Source: Clostridiales bacterium (lineage in GTDB: Bacteria; Bacillota; Clostridia; Oscillospirales; Oscillospiraceae). From it: a stretch of 48,130 nucleotides of DNA. The notes beneath the pieces were generated by a model. It saw nothing but the letters and a program-made list of their open reading frames with translations. It made no database searches and had not been told where the DNA came from. Numbering within the stretch: position 1 is the first letter of the stretch; every line of letters starts with the position of its first letter. The translations under genes were made by a program, and so were the position numbers. The stretch lies in the NCBI GenBank assembly GCA_022787565.1, contig JALFVN010000052.1, positions 1 to 48,130 on the forward strand, read 5' to 3'. Positions 16,106 to 24,905 of the stretch are shown here, piece by piece.

Positions 16106-16495
16106 TCAGCGGACTTCCACGCTCTCCTGGCGGTCAGCAGTGCGCTTGGGGATGAACAGGTCCATGTTGTAAACGGGCTTGTCATAGGGGTTCTCGATCC
16201 AGTGCATTGCGTTGGAGGGAATGGTCATGAAGCAGGCAGCGCCGTTCTCGTTGGCGATGTCGGCGTCAAAGGTGTATACGTTCTCAACACCGTCTTCGAC
16301 GATGTGGAAGTCGCACTTGCCCTTTACGATGATCACAGTCTGCTCATAGTCATGGGCATGGGGGCCGGGAACATGGCCGGGCTGAATAACGCCCATGCTG
16401 ATGGTGCAGTGCTGGCTGCCCTGATATACCTTGCGCTTTACAGTGGGTTTGGGATTGAACCAATCGCATTTTCCCCAATCAAGATGTTTCGCCAT
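16106..16495 (-). CDS. Small cupin-domain protein
   Basis: A 129-residue single-domain cupin. Motif 1 is seen as P-G-P-H-A-H-D-Y-E (about residues 43-51; His46, His48 and Glu51 are likely metal ligands) with Gly59 closing it, and motif 2 follows near PSNAMHWIENPYD (about 96-108; His102). Such proteins act as isomerases, dioxygenases, decarboxylases or sugar-acid binding proteins; an anaerobe makes an isomerase or lyase role more likely than a dioxygenase. The gene is between the DUF6282-like and aldolase genes, so a step on the same catabolic intermediate is a fair inference. It has GGAG just before the ATG. Confidence 0.8.
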   Translation of the reverse strand: MAKHLDWGKCDWFNPKPTVKRKVYQGSQHCTISMGVIQPGHVPGPHAHDYEQTVIIVKGKCDFHIVEDGVENVYTFDADIANENGAACFMTIPSNAMHWIENPYDKPVYNMDLFIPKRTADRQESVEVR

Positions 16496-16576
16496 TTTCG
16501 TAATCTCCTTTACACATAAAAATTTTTTATTGATTTATATAGAGCGCGCCGGAATACCGGCACGCGTCTGCCGGAT

Positions 16577-17464
16577 TTATTGCTCCTCCAGGCCGATGAG
16601 CCAGGCGGGGTTTTTGTGCATCATGGTATACATCTGCTCGTCCGTAGCGCCGCAAAGCTGCTGCACGGCCTCGGCAAACTTCTGCAGACCTTCAGTGGGG
16701 GGCATGTAAGCGGCCTGTCCCATGTCGGAGTCGATCACAAGCTTCCCGCAGCCAATGCGGTCAAAAAGCTCCTTCACAATGTCCATCTCCAGATGATGGG
16801 GCGCAGGCTCCACCGCGTTGAACACCACCGCGTTCAGCTCAATGAAGGCTCCCTGCCCGGCCCAGCGAACCATGTCGTCAACGCTGGCTCCGATATGGAA
16901 GAAGGGGTGATTGACCAGGATTTTCTTTATCCCCAGGGCAACAGCCTTGTCGATCAGCTTGTTGATCTCCGCAACACTGCCATGACCGGTTCCCAGGGTC
17001 ACCTCGGGGTGATACTCGGCCAGATACTCCAGCACCTCAAGCACCTCGGGCTTCAACTCGCCGTTCTCGTCCAGATAGTAGATGGGCTTTTCGGGAATCT
17101 TCATCTTGCCCGCTCCGACGAAGCCTTTCTTATGGCTCTCAATGTGGTTAAGGGCGGAAACCGTAGGCATAAACACGATCTTTGCCCCCATGGCGCAGGC
17201 TGCGTCCACGGCGTAGACGTTAATTCCACCCACGGAGTTATTCAGCACGATGCAGCCATATGCGCTGCACTTTCCCGCTCCCAGGAATTTTGTCACCATA
17301 TCCGTACCCATCACGGTGGGGAAATAGTGATCCTTGGAGACGAAAGCCTGATAGCCGTAGGATATACCGTCCATCAGCATATCGCCCGCGTCAACCCTGC
17401 GCTTGGCAACGGAAGGGCCGGCATGCACGTGGATATCTACAGTACCTTTCATATCAAAGCTCAT
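16577..17464 (-). CDS. DUF6282-like metal-dependent-hydrolase fold protein (first copy)
   Basis: A 295-residue protein starting with the strand DIHVHAGPS (Asp10, His12, His14), the H-x-H metal motif of amidohydrolase/PHP-like TIM barrels. Later histidines in SKDHYFPT (about 45), GTGHGS (about 171) and NHPFFHIG (about 191-198), and Asp in VIDSDMGQ, could complete a metal centre. The family is, as far as I recognise it, DUF6282, with no established reaction. A second, similar protein is encoded at 25944-26846. Membership of the catabolic operon suggests hydrolysis or decarboxylation of a pathway intermediate, for example opening of a lactone or ring. GAAGGAG precedes the ATG; an 81-bp gap to the cupin gene shows no clear terminator. 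Confidence 0.65.
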   Translation of the reverse strand: MSFDMKGTVDIHVHAGPSVAKRRVDAGDMLMDGISYGYQAFVSKDHYFPTVMGTDMVTKFLGAGKCSAYGCIVLNNSVGGINVYAVDAACAMGAKIVFMPTVSALNHIESHKKGFVGAGKMKIPEKPIYYLDENGELKPEVLEVLEYLAEYHPEVTLGTGHGSVAEINKLIDKAVALGIKKILVNHPFFHIGASVDDMVRWAGQGAFIELNAVVFNAVEPAPHHLEMDIVKELFDRIGCGKLVIDSDMGQAAYMPPTEGLQKFAEAVQQLCGATDEQMYTMMHKNPAWLIGLEEQ

Positions 17465-17494
17465 AATACCTTCTCCTTTATCTTCTGGTTTTGC

Positions 17495-18700
17495 TTACAA
17501 AGTCTCGATCACGGTGGCCATGCCCATGCCGCCGGCTACGCACAGCGTTGCAAGGCCCAGATTCAGTCCGCGTTTGCGCATCTCGTGCAGCAGCGTGACA
17601 ATGATACGGCTGCCGGAGGAGCCAATGGGATGACCCAGGGCGATGGCGCCGCCGTTAACGTTGATGATGTCCATTCTGTCTTCCAGATCGAGTCCTCTGA
17701 TGCAGGCGATGGACTGGGAAGCAAAAGCCTCGTTCAGCTCAATGAGCTGAATGTCGGACAGGCTGAGCCCGGTCTGAGCCAGCACGCGCTGGGTAGCGCT
17801 GATGGGGCCGAGGCCCATGTATCTGGGATCCACACCGGCGTTGGAAATACCGCGGATGCGGGCCAGAGGCTTCAGGCCCATGGCCTGGGCCTGCTCAAGG
17901 CGCATCAGCAGCATGGCGGAGGCGCCGTCGTTTCTGCCGGAGGCATTGCCGGCCGTAACGCTGCCGCCTGCCTTAAACGCGGGCTTCAGTGCGGCCAGAG
18001 CCTCCAGGGAGGTCTCCCGGGGGAACTCGTCCGTATCAAAAATCAGGTCGGGCTTTTTCTTGCCCTGGGGTACAGAAAGCGGAACGATCTCATCCTGGAA
18101 GCGGCCCTCTGCAATGGCCTTTGCCGCCTTCTGCTGAGACAGAAGGGCAAACTTGTCCTGGTCCTCGCGGCTGATCTCGTACTTCTCTGCGATATTCTCC
18201 GCCGTCATGCCCATGTTGAAGCGGCCGTACATATCCTCAGGCTGGGAGCAGAACTGGGCCTCGGTGAGAGAGTCCTTGAATTCCGTGGTGCCTGCCTTCA
18301 GGCCCCAACGGGCGTTGGAAACATAATAGTGGGCGTTGGTCATGCTCTCCACGCCGCCCACCAGGGCGATCTTGCTCTGTCCGGCCAGAATGGCGTTCAT
18401 GCCGTCTCTGGTGGCCAGCATGCCGGAAGCGCAGGCACACATGACCGTATTGCCGGGAACAGTCTCGGGGACGCCGGCTTTCAGTGCGGCGAAACGGGCG
18501 ATGTTGGAAAAGTCGGAGGTCTGGCGGCACTGGCCGAAGTCCACCTCGTCTATCACTGCGGGATCAATGCCGGAGCGCTCAACAGCTGCCTTCATCACGG
18601 CCACGGCCAGATCCGCCGCGGTCAGGGGCTTCAGGGTGCCGCCGAACTTGCCCACTGCTGTGCGGCAGGCTTCCACAATTACAATATCACTGTTATTCAT
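17495..18700 (-). CDS. Thiolase (acetyl-CoA C-acetyltransferase type)
   Basis: A 401-residue thiolase of normal length. The nucleophilic cysteine is Cys90 in C-A-S-G, with the general-base pair His357 (G-H-P-I-G-S-S-G) and Cys387 in C-V-A-G-G-M-G. It either condenses two acetyl-CoA to acetoacetyl-CoA or cleaves a 3-oxoacyl-CoA with CoA. In this operon, downstream of an AtoDA-like CoA transferase, cleavage of an activated 3-oxo acid is as plausible as butyrate synthesis. ATG at 18700 was chosen because AAGGTGG lies 11 bases upstream; an in-frame GTG at 18715 overlaps that site. The gene is 44 bp behind the CoA-transferase B gene. Confidence 0.93.
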   Translation of the reverse strand: MNNSDIVIVEACRTAVGKFGGTLKPLTAADLAVAVMKAAVERSGIDPAVIDEVDFGQCRQTSDFSNIARFAALKAGVPETVPGNTVMCACASGMLATRDGMNAILAGQSKIALVGGVESMTNAHYYVSNARWGLKAGTTEFKDSLTEAQFCSQPEDMYGRFNMGMTAENIAEKYEISREDQDKFALLSQQKAAKAIAEGRFQDEIVPLSVPQGKKKPDLIFDTDEFPRETSLEALAALKPAFKAGGSVTAGNASGRNDGASAMLLMRLEQAQAMGLKPLARIRGISNAGVDPRYMGLGPISATQRVLAQTGLSLSDIQLIELNEAFASQSIACIRGLDLEDRMDIINVNGGAIALGHPIGSSGSRIIVTLLHEMRKRGLNLGLATLCVAGGMGMATVIETL

Positions 18701-18744
18701 TGAAATGTAAACCACCTTTTATGAACAATCTGAAAATACTTATA

Positions 18745-19419
18745 TTAATTGACCATTTCACACAGGTCGTCTGCAACAGCAAAGGGAATGTCGGTTATGG
18801 CGGCCAGTTCCTCCAATGTAAGCTCCGGAGCCAGCTTATGCAGCACCAGCTTCCCGGACTCAAAGAAGAACACGGCGTACTCAGTCACCACCACGCTGAC
18901 GGTCCCCTTGGAGGTTACAGGCAGAGAGCACTTTTTCACCAGCTTGGTGCCGGTTTTGCTCATGTGAGTCATGGCGATGATCACTCTTTCCGCGCCGCTG
19001 ACCAGATCCATAGCGCCGCCCACGCCCAGCTGCTTTCCGCCGGGGATGATCCAGTTTGCCACGTCCGCGTTTTCGTCCACCTCAAATGCGCCCAGAACCG
19101 TTGCGTTGATATGTCCGCCGCGGATCAGACCGAAAGCCGTTGCGCTGTCGCAGTAGCTGCAGCCGTCCTGCTCGGTAATGGGCTGGCGGCCGGCGTTGAT
19201 CAGGTCGGGGTGGATCTCGTCGCCAACAGCCACATGGCCCGCGCCCAGAATACCGTTCTCTGCCAGAACATATACGTCCTTGCGCTGCAGATAGTCGCCT
19301 ACCTGCGTGGGGATGCCTACGCCAAGGTTGATCACCGAATAGCTGGGGTCGGCATCAATAAGGGCAGCCACATTTTTGGCTATCCTTGCCTGTTTTTCTT
19401 CCTTTGTCATTTCTTTCAT
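18745..19419 (-). CDS. 3-oxoacid CoA transferase, subunit B
   Basis: A 224-residue subunit B of a family I CoA transferase (AtoA/ScoB/CtfB type). The N-terminal third has NLGVGIPTQVGDYL and the active-site segment L-A-E-N-G-I-L-G (residues 52-59), where Glu54 forms the acyl-glutamyl thioester. The subunit transfers CoA between, for example, acetyl-CoA or succinyl-CoA and a 3-oxo acid such as acetoacetate. Start and stop overlap the subunit A gene by 4 bp (ATGA), indicating translational coupling. Substrate specificity cannot be read. It feeds the thiolase encoded next. Confidence 0.93.
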   Translation of the reverse strand: MKEMTKEEKQARIAKNVAALIDADPSYSVINLGVGIPTQVGDYLQRKDVYVLAENGILGAGHVAVGDEIHPDLINAGRQPITEQDGCSYCDSATAFGLIRGGHINATVLGAFEVDENADVANWIIPGGKQLGVGGAMDLVSGAERVIIAMTHMSKTGTKLVKKCSLPVTSKGTVSVVVTEYAVFFFESGKLVLHKLAPELTLEELAAITDIPFAVADDLCEMVN

Positions 19420-20072
19420 TTGCTGCCTCTTTTCACAATCGCATTGACGAAAATATGGGGCGTAATAATGCTTTCCGGATCCAGGGTACCTGCCTCCACG
19501 ATCTCGTCCACTTCCACAATGGTGTAGGTTGCCGCCATGGCCATTACCGGGTTAAAGTTTCTTGCCGTTTTGCTGTAGACCAGGTTGCCCAGCGTATCCG
19601 CCTTGCTGGCGCGGATCAGGGCGACATCGGCATGAATCGCCTCTTCCAGGACATACTTCTTCCCGTTAAACTCCCGGACTTCCTTGCCTTTCTCCAGCTC
19701 GGTGCCGACGGAGGCCGGTGTGTAGTAGGCCGGGATACCCATTCCTGCCGCCCGCATGGATTCAGCCAGGGTCCCCTGAGGCACCAGAGTGACACTGATC
19801 TCTCCGCGGTTGTATGCTTCGATTGCTTCGGGGTTCCAGTTGTAATAGCTTCCGATCAGGCTTTTGACCTGTCCGTTGGTTTGCAGCTTGCCGAGACCCT
19901 GGTTGGGAGAGCCCAGATCGTTGGAAATGATGGTCAGGCCCTTTTTGCCGGAGGCCACCAGCTCGTCGACCAGCATGTCCGGGCAGCCGCGCAGCCCGAA
20001 GCCGCCTATCATGATCCTGTCTCCATCGTGGATCTGCGAGATCGCTTCCGCTGCTGTGAGCAATTTATTCAT
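19416..20072 (-). CDS. 3-oxoacid CoA transferase, subunit A
   Basis: A 218-residue subunit A with the CoA-binding loop G-G-F-G-L-R-G at 23-29 (usually GGFGLCG) and the downstream INPGGL-like region replaced by typical AtoD strands. It pairs with the overlapping subunit B gene. Start ATG at 20072 was chosen because AAGGAGAAG lies just upstream; the in-frame ATG at 20087 sits within or before that site. This is the first gene of the long minus-strand operon running to 12597, and is divergent from LysR regulator 1 with a 148-bp shared control region. Confidence 0.92.
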   Translation of the reverse strand: MNKLLTAAEAISQIHDGDRIMIGGFGLRGCPDMLVDELVASGKKGLTIISNDLGSPNQGLGKLQTNGQVKSLIGSYYNWNPEAIEAYNRGEISVTLVPQGTLAESMRAAGMGIPAYYTPASVGTELEKGKEVREFNGKKYVLEEAIHADVALIRASKADTLGNLVYSKTARNFNPVMAMAATYTIVEVDEIVEAGTLDPESIITPHIFVNAIVKRGSK

Positions 20073-20138
20073 TTTCTTCTCCTTCATCGCGAAAAAATTA
20101 TCATACTGTGCATATATGGTACCATTCTTTTTTTACCA

Positions 20139-20167
20139 TTGACAAACCGATTTTTTAGCTTTAAATT
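20139..20167 (+). promoter_or_regulatory. Promoter of LysR regulator 1
   Basis: TTGACA at 20139-20144 and TAAATT at 20162-20167 with a 17-bp spacer. TATCGATA (20167-20174) overlaps the -10 box and could be an autoregulatory half-site pair. GGAGGT at 20211-20216 precedes the ATG at 20221. Confidence 0.65.
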
Positions 20168-20220
20168 ATCGATATATTTCATAACTGTTTTTCCCGACAT
20201 TTTATGCTTTGGAGGTGCCT

Positions 20221-21141
20221 ATGAATATTGAATCCATACAGAGTTTCATCAGCATTGTTCAGCTGCAGACCATCTCCGCAGCGGCCAATTCCCTCTTTGT
20301 TTCCCAGTCTACCATCAGCCACAGAATTCAGGTCATGGAGCAGGAGCTTGGCGTGACGCTGTTTGAGCGGCAGCGGGGCTTTAAACGGATGGTGCTGACA
20401 GACGAGGGCAGCAAGTTTTACCCCCTGGCTATGCAGTGGCTGGAGCTGGACTCCCGTATGCATGAACTGCGCTCCGATACTTCCATCGGCAAAGTGCGCA
20501 TCGGCAGCATGGACAGCATCAATCAATACCTGCTCCCTGCCCTGATTGCCCGCATCCGCAATGAAAATCCAAATCTTCAGCTTGAATTTGTCTCTTACCA
20601 CTCCCAGGAGATCTACTCCCGTATCAATGCCCAGTTGGTCGACGTAGGCTTTGCTTTTTATCCCATCCGCTATGACATCATCGCCACACCGGTTTTTTCC
20701 GAACCTATGTATATGGTCAGCCCGCCGGGGAGCATCTACCCCGAGGGAAGCATCCACCCCTCCTCTCTTTTAAAAAGGGATCAGATCTTTTTCACCTGGA
20801 ACGACGAAATCGAGCGTTGGAACAACGAATGGTGGGATGAACATGAGGCGCCCTATGTGCGGGTGGACTCCTGCGGTCTGCTGACCACCTTTCTGACCGA
20901 TCCCAGACGCTGGACCATCTGCCCCGCCTCAGTGGCCTCCAGCCTGCGGGCTCTTTACAATGCTGAGATCCACCCCTTCCAGGTCGAGCCTCCCCACCGC
21001 ATCACCTATATGCTCTATCGGAAATACCCCCGGGGTGTCAAGCAGCCGCTGGCAGTCAGTACCTTTATTGACGCCTTCACGGAGCAGGTCAGCAAACACC
21101 CCTGGCGCTACCAGGGGAAGGTGAAAAAAGACGGGGAGTAA
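20221..21141 (+). CDS. LysR-family regulator 1
   Basis: A 306-residue LysR-type regulator: N-terminal winged helix (about residues 3-62, recognition region around SQSTISHRIQVME) and a two-lobed effector domain (about 85-295). It is strikingly similar to LysR regulator 2 (24906-25805); both share the NQYLL and FHSQEIY / YHSQEIY blocks in the effector domain, so they probably bind the same or related ligands. Typical LysR proteins bind T-N11-A inverted repeats next to a divergent operon and activate it on ligand binding. It lies divergent to the CoA-transferase operon and upstream of the enoate-reductase-like gene. ATG at 20221 follows GGAGGT; a TTG upstream has no ribosome site. Confidence 0.92.
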   Translation: MNIESIQSFISIVQLQTISAAANSLFVSQSTISHRIQVMEQELGVTLFERQRGFKRMVLTDEGSKFYPLAMQWLELDSRMHELRSDTSIGKVRIGSMDSINQYLLPALIARIRNENPNLQLEFVSYHSQEIYSRINAQLVDVGFAFYPIRYDIIATPVFSEPMYMVSPPGSIYPEGSIHPSSLLKRDQIFFTWNDEIERWNNEWWDEHEAPYVRVDSCGLLTTFLTDPRRWTICPASVASSLRALYNAEIHPFQVEPPHRITYMLYRKYPRGVKQPLAVSTFIDAFTEQVSKHPWRYQGKVKKDGE

Positions 21142-21208
21142 TATCAAGTCCTTCGATATTTTCTCTCAAAAATATCAATTTGCAGCGCATATTTTGTTAT
21201 GTTATAGT
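21141..21208 (+). promoter_or_regulatory. Operator and promoter of the enoate-reductase-like gene
   Basis: TTGCAG (21180-21185) and TATAGT (21203-21208) are 17 bp apart. Just upstream is GATAT (21155-21159), a 12-bp spacer and ATATC (21172-21176), with another ATATC at 21141-21145. The same GATAT-N12-ATATC spacing is found at 25843-25864. The site ends 3 bp from the -35 box, a common place for a LysR activator. Confidence 0.65.
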
Positions 21209-21267
21209 AGAAGCAACAAGGCCCTCTTTTTTATATGATGGCACGAATCAAAAAGGAGAGAAAAATA

Positions 21268-23286
21268 TTGAATACTGCACTCGACCACAAATATGATCCC
21301 TTGTTTGAGCCGTTTAAGATCCGCGATCTGGAGATTCCCAACAGGATCGTCCTTTGCGCAATGGGCGGCACCGCTCCTATTATAGACAACAAATTCAACG
21401 CAAACTCTGTGAAGTTCTTCATGAACTGCGCCAAAAACGGCGTCGGCCTGATCATCCCCGGTCTTTCCATTCTCACCGACAAATGGGGCCGTCCCGGCTG
21501 GCTGGACGAGGCAGTGGATGTATTCCGCGGCCCGCTGAAGGATTTCATGACCCAGCTCCACGAGGAGACCAACACCAAGTTTATTCTCCAGCTCGGCGCC
21601 GGCATGGGCCGGGGACTGCGGGCAAATTTCGGCGTTACCCTTCCTTATTTCAATTATGAGCGCGCAATGGTGGCGCCCAGCGACGGCATGCCCAACGTGT
21701 TCGCCCCGGAAATGAAGCACCGCGCCCTGACCAAGGACGAGATCCACAAGCTGGTGGACGTAATGATCAACAGCGCCGTTCTGGCCAAAGAGGCCGGCTG
21801 CGACGGCGTGGAGATCCACGCCATCCACGAAGGCTACCTCCTGGACCAGTTCTCCATCTCCAACTACAACCACCGCACCGATGAGTACGGCGGCTCTCTG
21901 GAGAACCGTCTGCGCATTTCCACCGATATGATCAAGGGCATCAAGCAGGCCTGCGGAGAAGACTATCCCGTTCTCATGCGTTACAGTGTGGCCAGCAAGA
22001 CTGCCGGCTTTAACAAGAGCGTCCTTCCCGGCCAGGACTATGTGGAATGGGGACGCAGCCTGGAAGAGAGCATCTCCGTTGTCCGTATTCTGGAGGAAGC
22101 CGGCATCGACGGTCTTGACACCGACAACGGCACCTACGACTCCTGGCACTGGGCCCATCCTCCCACATATATGCCCGACGCCTGCAACCTGCCCGAGGCC
22201 GCATACATCAAGAATTTCTGCCATGTTCCCGTTTTCGTTTCCGGCAAGATGGGCGATCCCGATATCGCTCTCAAGGCAGTGGCCAGCGGCGCTGTGGACG
22301 CGGTTGCCATGGCACGCCCCATGCTCACTGACCCGGAATGGGCCGTCAAGGTACGCGAAGGCCGCGTTGACGATATCCGTCCCTGCATCGGCTGCCACAA
22401 CGGCTGCTTTGGCCGTCTGACCCGTGGTCTGAACGTCTCCTGCGCCCTCAACCCCAGCAGCCTTCAGGAGGACAAGTATGTGATCAAGCCCGCCGAGACC
22501 AAGAAGAAGGTCATTGTGGTCGGCGGCGGCGTAGGCGGCATGGAAGCTGCAAGACTCTGTGCCCTTCGCGGCTTTGAGGTCGATCTGTACGAGGCCTCCG
22601 ATCACCTGGGCGGTGCCTTCCGTGCAGCTGCCTCTCCCGATTTCAAGAAAGACGACAAGAAGCTGCTGGCCTGGTACGCAAAGCAGCTGAAGGATCTGAA
22701 CATCCCCGTACATATGAACACACCGGTTGACGAAGAGCTTGTCCGCAGGGAAAAGGCCGACGTTGTCATCGTGGCAACCGGCGCAGTAAAGAAACGTATT
22801 CCCATCCCCGGATTTGACCGTGATACCGTGTGCGACGCAAAGGAGTACCTGCTGGAGAACCGGAAGCTGGGCGACGATGTTGTTGTCGTCGGCGGCGGTC
22901 TGACTGGCTGCGAAGTGGCCAACGAGATTGCAGAGCACGGGAAGAAAGTCTCTCTTGTTGAGATGCAGAATGATATTCTCCAGGTCGTGGATCTGTGCCC
23001 GGTCAACGCCAACATGCTGCGCGATATGCTGGCATTCAATAAAGTGGATGTATATTGCAGCGCCGCGCTTCAGGAGATTGGCGATGGCTATGTCAAGCTC
23101 CGTCAGAACGGCGAAGAAAAGACCATCAAGGCCGACAATGTGGTCATGGCCGCAGGCTACAACCCCACCCCCCTGTCTCTGAATATTCCCGGTGTGGAAG
23201 TCTATGAGACCGGCGACTGTGTGAATATCGCCAATCTGCTGGCCGCAGTCTGGGGCGCGAACGACATCGTTCTGAATAAGCTTTGA
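21268..23286 (+). CDS. Old-yellow-enzyme/2,4-dienoyl-CoA reductase-like Fe-S flavoenzyme
   Basis: A 672-residue protein with the layout of 2,4-dienoyl-CoA reductase, BaiCD/BaiH and FldZ-type enoate reductases: an FMN-binding TIM barrel (about 1-365), a [4Fe-4S] site C-I-G-C-H-N-G-C (Cys373, Cys376, Cys380) with a further Cys in SCALNP, and a C-terminal FAD/NAD(P)H domain with GGGVGG (about 419-424) and a second dinucleotide loop VVGGGLTG. It reduces an activated C=C bond using NADH. The start is most likely TTG at 21268, eight bases from AAGGAGAG; an upstream ATG at 21235 has no ribosome site. It is preceded by a promoter with a LysR-like operator. The substrate, an enoate or its CoA ester, is unknown. 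Confidence 0.85.
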   Translation: MNTALDHKYDPLFEPFKIRDLEIPNRIVLCAMGGTAPIIDNKFNANSVKFFMNCAKNGVGLIIPGLSILTDKWGRPGWLDEAVDVFRGPLKDFMTQLHEETNTKFILQLGAGMGRGLRANFGVTLPYFNYERAMVAPSDGMPNVFAPEMKHRALTKDEIHKLVDVMINSAVLAKEAGCDGVEIHAIHEGYLLDQFSISNYNHRTDEYGGSLENRLRISTDMIKGIKQACGEDYPVLMRYSVASKTAGFNKSVLPGQDYVEWGRSLEESISVVRILEEAGIDGLDTDNGTYDSWHWAHPPTYMPDACNLPEAAYIKNFCHVPVFVSGKMGDPDIALKAVASGAVDAVAMARPMLTDPEWAVKVREGRVDDIRPCIGCHNGCFGRLTRGLNVSCALNPSSLQEDKYVIKPAETKKKVIVVGGGVGGMEAARLCALRGFEVDLYEASDHLGGAFRAAASPDFKKDDKKLLAWYAKQLKDLNIPVHMNTPVDEELVRREKADVVIVATGAVKKRIPIPGFDRDTVCDAKEYLLENRKLGDDVVVVGGGLTGCEVANEIAEHGKKVSLVEMQNDILQVVDLCPVNANMLRDMLAFNKVDVYCSAALQEIGDGYVKLRQNGEEKTIKADNVVMAAGYNPTPLSLNIPGVEVYETGDCVNIANLLAAVWGANDIVLNKL

Positions 23287-23326
23287 TCAAGTACAAGTCA
23301 TTTTGTTCCTCTCCTCTATCATAAAA

Positions 23327-23360
23327 TTACGCCGCAGAAGCTTCGGCTTCTGCGGCGTAA
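23327..23360. terminator. Bidirectional terminator between the flavoenzyme and MATE genes
   Basis: A perfect 15-bp stem (TTACGCCGCAGAAGC / GCTTCTGCGGCGTAA) with a TTCG tetraloop. The convergent genes end 40 bp and 16 bp away. A/T stretches lie on both sides, better on the minus strand. Confidence 0.85.
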
Positions 23361-23376
23361 GACTTTATTCAGGAGA

Positions 23377-24747
23377 TCAGCTTTGATTTTCTTCCTGGGA
23401 CATCCGGCGGTACAGGGTGAAGTACATGGTGGTGTAGCAGATGGTACTGGATACCATGTCAGCCACAGGCTCCGTCCAGAAAATGCCCGATGCGCCCAGA
23501 CCGAACAGGCGGGGCAGCAGGAAAACCAGGGGAACAACAATGATCACCTTGCGCAGCAGGGAAAAGAAAACCGCATGTCTGGATTTTCCCAGAGCAACAA
23601 AGGTATATTGCCCGACCATTTGCAGCGCTTTCACCACAAAAGCGGCAAAAAAGATCCTGATATGGGGGATACAAACTGCCAGAAGCTCCTGCCTGTCGGT
23701 GAAAAGATGGGCAAAAAAGCCCGGGAAAAGCATGAGCACCACCCAGCAGGCAGCGGCATAGCCCAGACCCACGAAGGTGGAAAAGCGTATCCCTGCCCGC
23801 ACACGGTCATATTTTTTCGCCCCGTAATTGTAGCCCAGCACAGGTTGGAAACCACTGGTCAGGCCGTGGAAGGTCATGAAGATCACGTCGCGTATGGAAT
23901 TGACTATGGTCATACAGCCGATGAAAACATCGCCGCCGTAAATGCGCAGCTGAATATTATACAGGATCTGTACCAGGCCCGTTGTGGCCTTCATTACAAA
24001 GCCGGACAGTCCCAGGGAAAGGATCGCTCCTGCGGTCCTTTTTTCTACCTTCATATATTTTCTTCGCAGCTTCAGCGAACTGCGCTTGCCAGTCAGAAAG
24101 GACAACACCCACGCTGCCGAGCAGAGCTGAGCAATGACCGTTGCTATTGCCGCGCCGGCGATGCCCATATTCAGCGCAAAAATGAAAATTGGGTCCAGAA
24201 CGATATTGATGGCCGCACCGATGGCAATGGTCAGCATTCCCATTTTTGCAAAGCCCTGGGCGTTGATAAAAAAGTTCATGCCGAAGCTGAGCATGGAAAA
24301 CAGCGTTCCGCAGACATAAATCTGCGCATATTCCCTGGCGAAGGGAAAGCTTGCGTCACTGGCGCCAAAGGCCCGCAGGAGCGGGTCCATGAACAGAAGA
24401 AAGATTGCGGTCAGAACCAGACCGATCAGAATAAGGAGGCTGAAGGTGCAGCCAATGATTTTTTCCGCTTTTATCTCATCCCCTTCGCCCCGGGCAATGG
24501 AGCACAGGGGGCCGCCGCCTGCGCCGCACAGGCTGGCAAAAGCGGTCGTGATCGTTACCAATGGTATTGTAATTCCCAGTCCGGTCAGCGCCATATCCCC
24601 AACCTGTGGAATATGGCCGATGTACACCCTGTCAACCACACTGTAGAGCACGTTCACCAGCTCTGCCAGCATCATGGGCAGGGCCATATGTATTATGGCA
24701 AGCCGGATATCTCCGCTGCCAAAATCGTTTTTTCTGTCTGAATTCAT
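23377..24747 (-). CDS. MATE-family multidrug/organic cation or metabolite exporter
   Basis: A 456-residue protein with 12 membrane segments in two halves. The start of each half shows MATE features: L-P-M-M-L-A-E-L-V-N-V-L-Y-S-V-V-D near residues 22-38 and GFQPVLGYNYGAKKYDRV near 270-287. It exports a compound by Na+ or H+ antiport. ATG at 24747 was chosen because GGATGGGG lies 9-14 bases upstream; ATG codons at 24762 and 24798 are alternatives. It is placed among the catabolic genes on the minus strand, behind LysR regulator 2, from which it is separated by a terminator. Export of a pathway product or toxic intermediate is an inference from position only. Confidence 0.88.
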   Translation of the reverse strand: MNSDRKNDFGSGDIRLAIIHMALPMMLAELVNVLYSVVDRVYIGHIPQVGDMALTGLGITIPLVTITTAFASLCGAGGGPLCSIARGEGDEIKAEKIIGCTFSLLILIGLVLTAIFLLFMDPLLRAFGASDASFPFAREYAQIYVCGTLFSMLSFGMNFFINAQGFAKMGMLTIAIGAAINIVLDPIFIFALNMGIAGAAIATVIAQLCSAAWVLSFLTGKRSSLKLRRKYMKVEKRTAGAILSLGLSGFVMKATTGLVQILYNIQLRIYGGDVFIGCMTIVNSIRDVIFMTFHGLTSGFQPVLGYNYGAKKYDRVRAGIRFSTFVGLGYAAACWVVLMLFPGFFAHLFTDRQELLAVCIPHIRIFFAAFVVKALQMVGQYTFVALGKSRHAVFFSLLRKVIIVVPLVFLLPRLFGLGASGIFWTEPVADMVSSTICYTTMYFTLYRRMSQEENQS

Positions 24748-24778
24748 TGTAAATAACCCCATCCGAGCCTGTTTTCCC

Positions 24779-24824
24779 AAAAAAGCAGATATTTTCACGA
24801 AAAAACACAGCTATCTGCGTTTTT
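24779..24824 (-). terminator. Terminator after LysR regulator 2
   Basis: A 7-bp stem (GCAGATA at 24785-24791, TATCTGC at 24812-24818) with A/T-rich inner sequence, followed by T6 on the minus strand; a T-rich tail also exists on the plus strand. It separates the regulator from the MATE gene. Confidence 0.55.
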
Positions 24825-24905
24825 CTTTCAGTATACCATGTTTTCCCTTCAACGAATATGGATCATCTCGGTAGGAAATATCAAAATTTTTGCATAATTC
24901 CGCAC

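Noticed and set aside
16580-18703. Open plus-strand frame of about 700 codons opposite the DUF6282-like and thiolase genes
   Set aside because: It covers two conserved minus-strand genes and matches no domain; GC-rich third positions suppress stops on the opposite strand.
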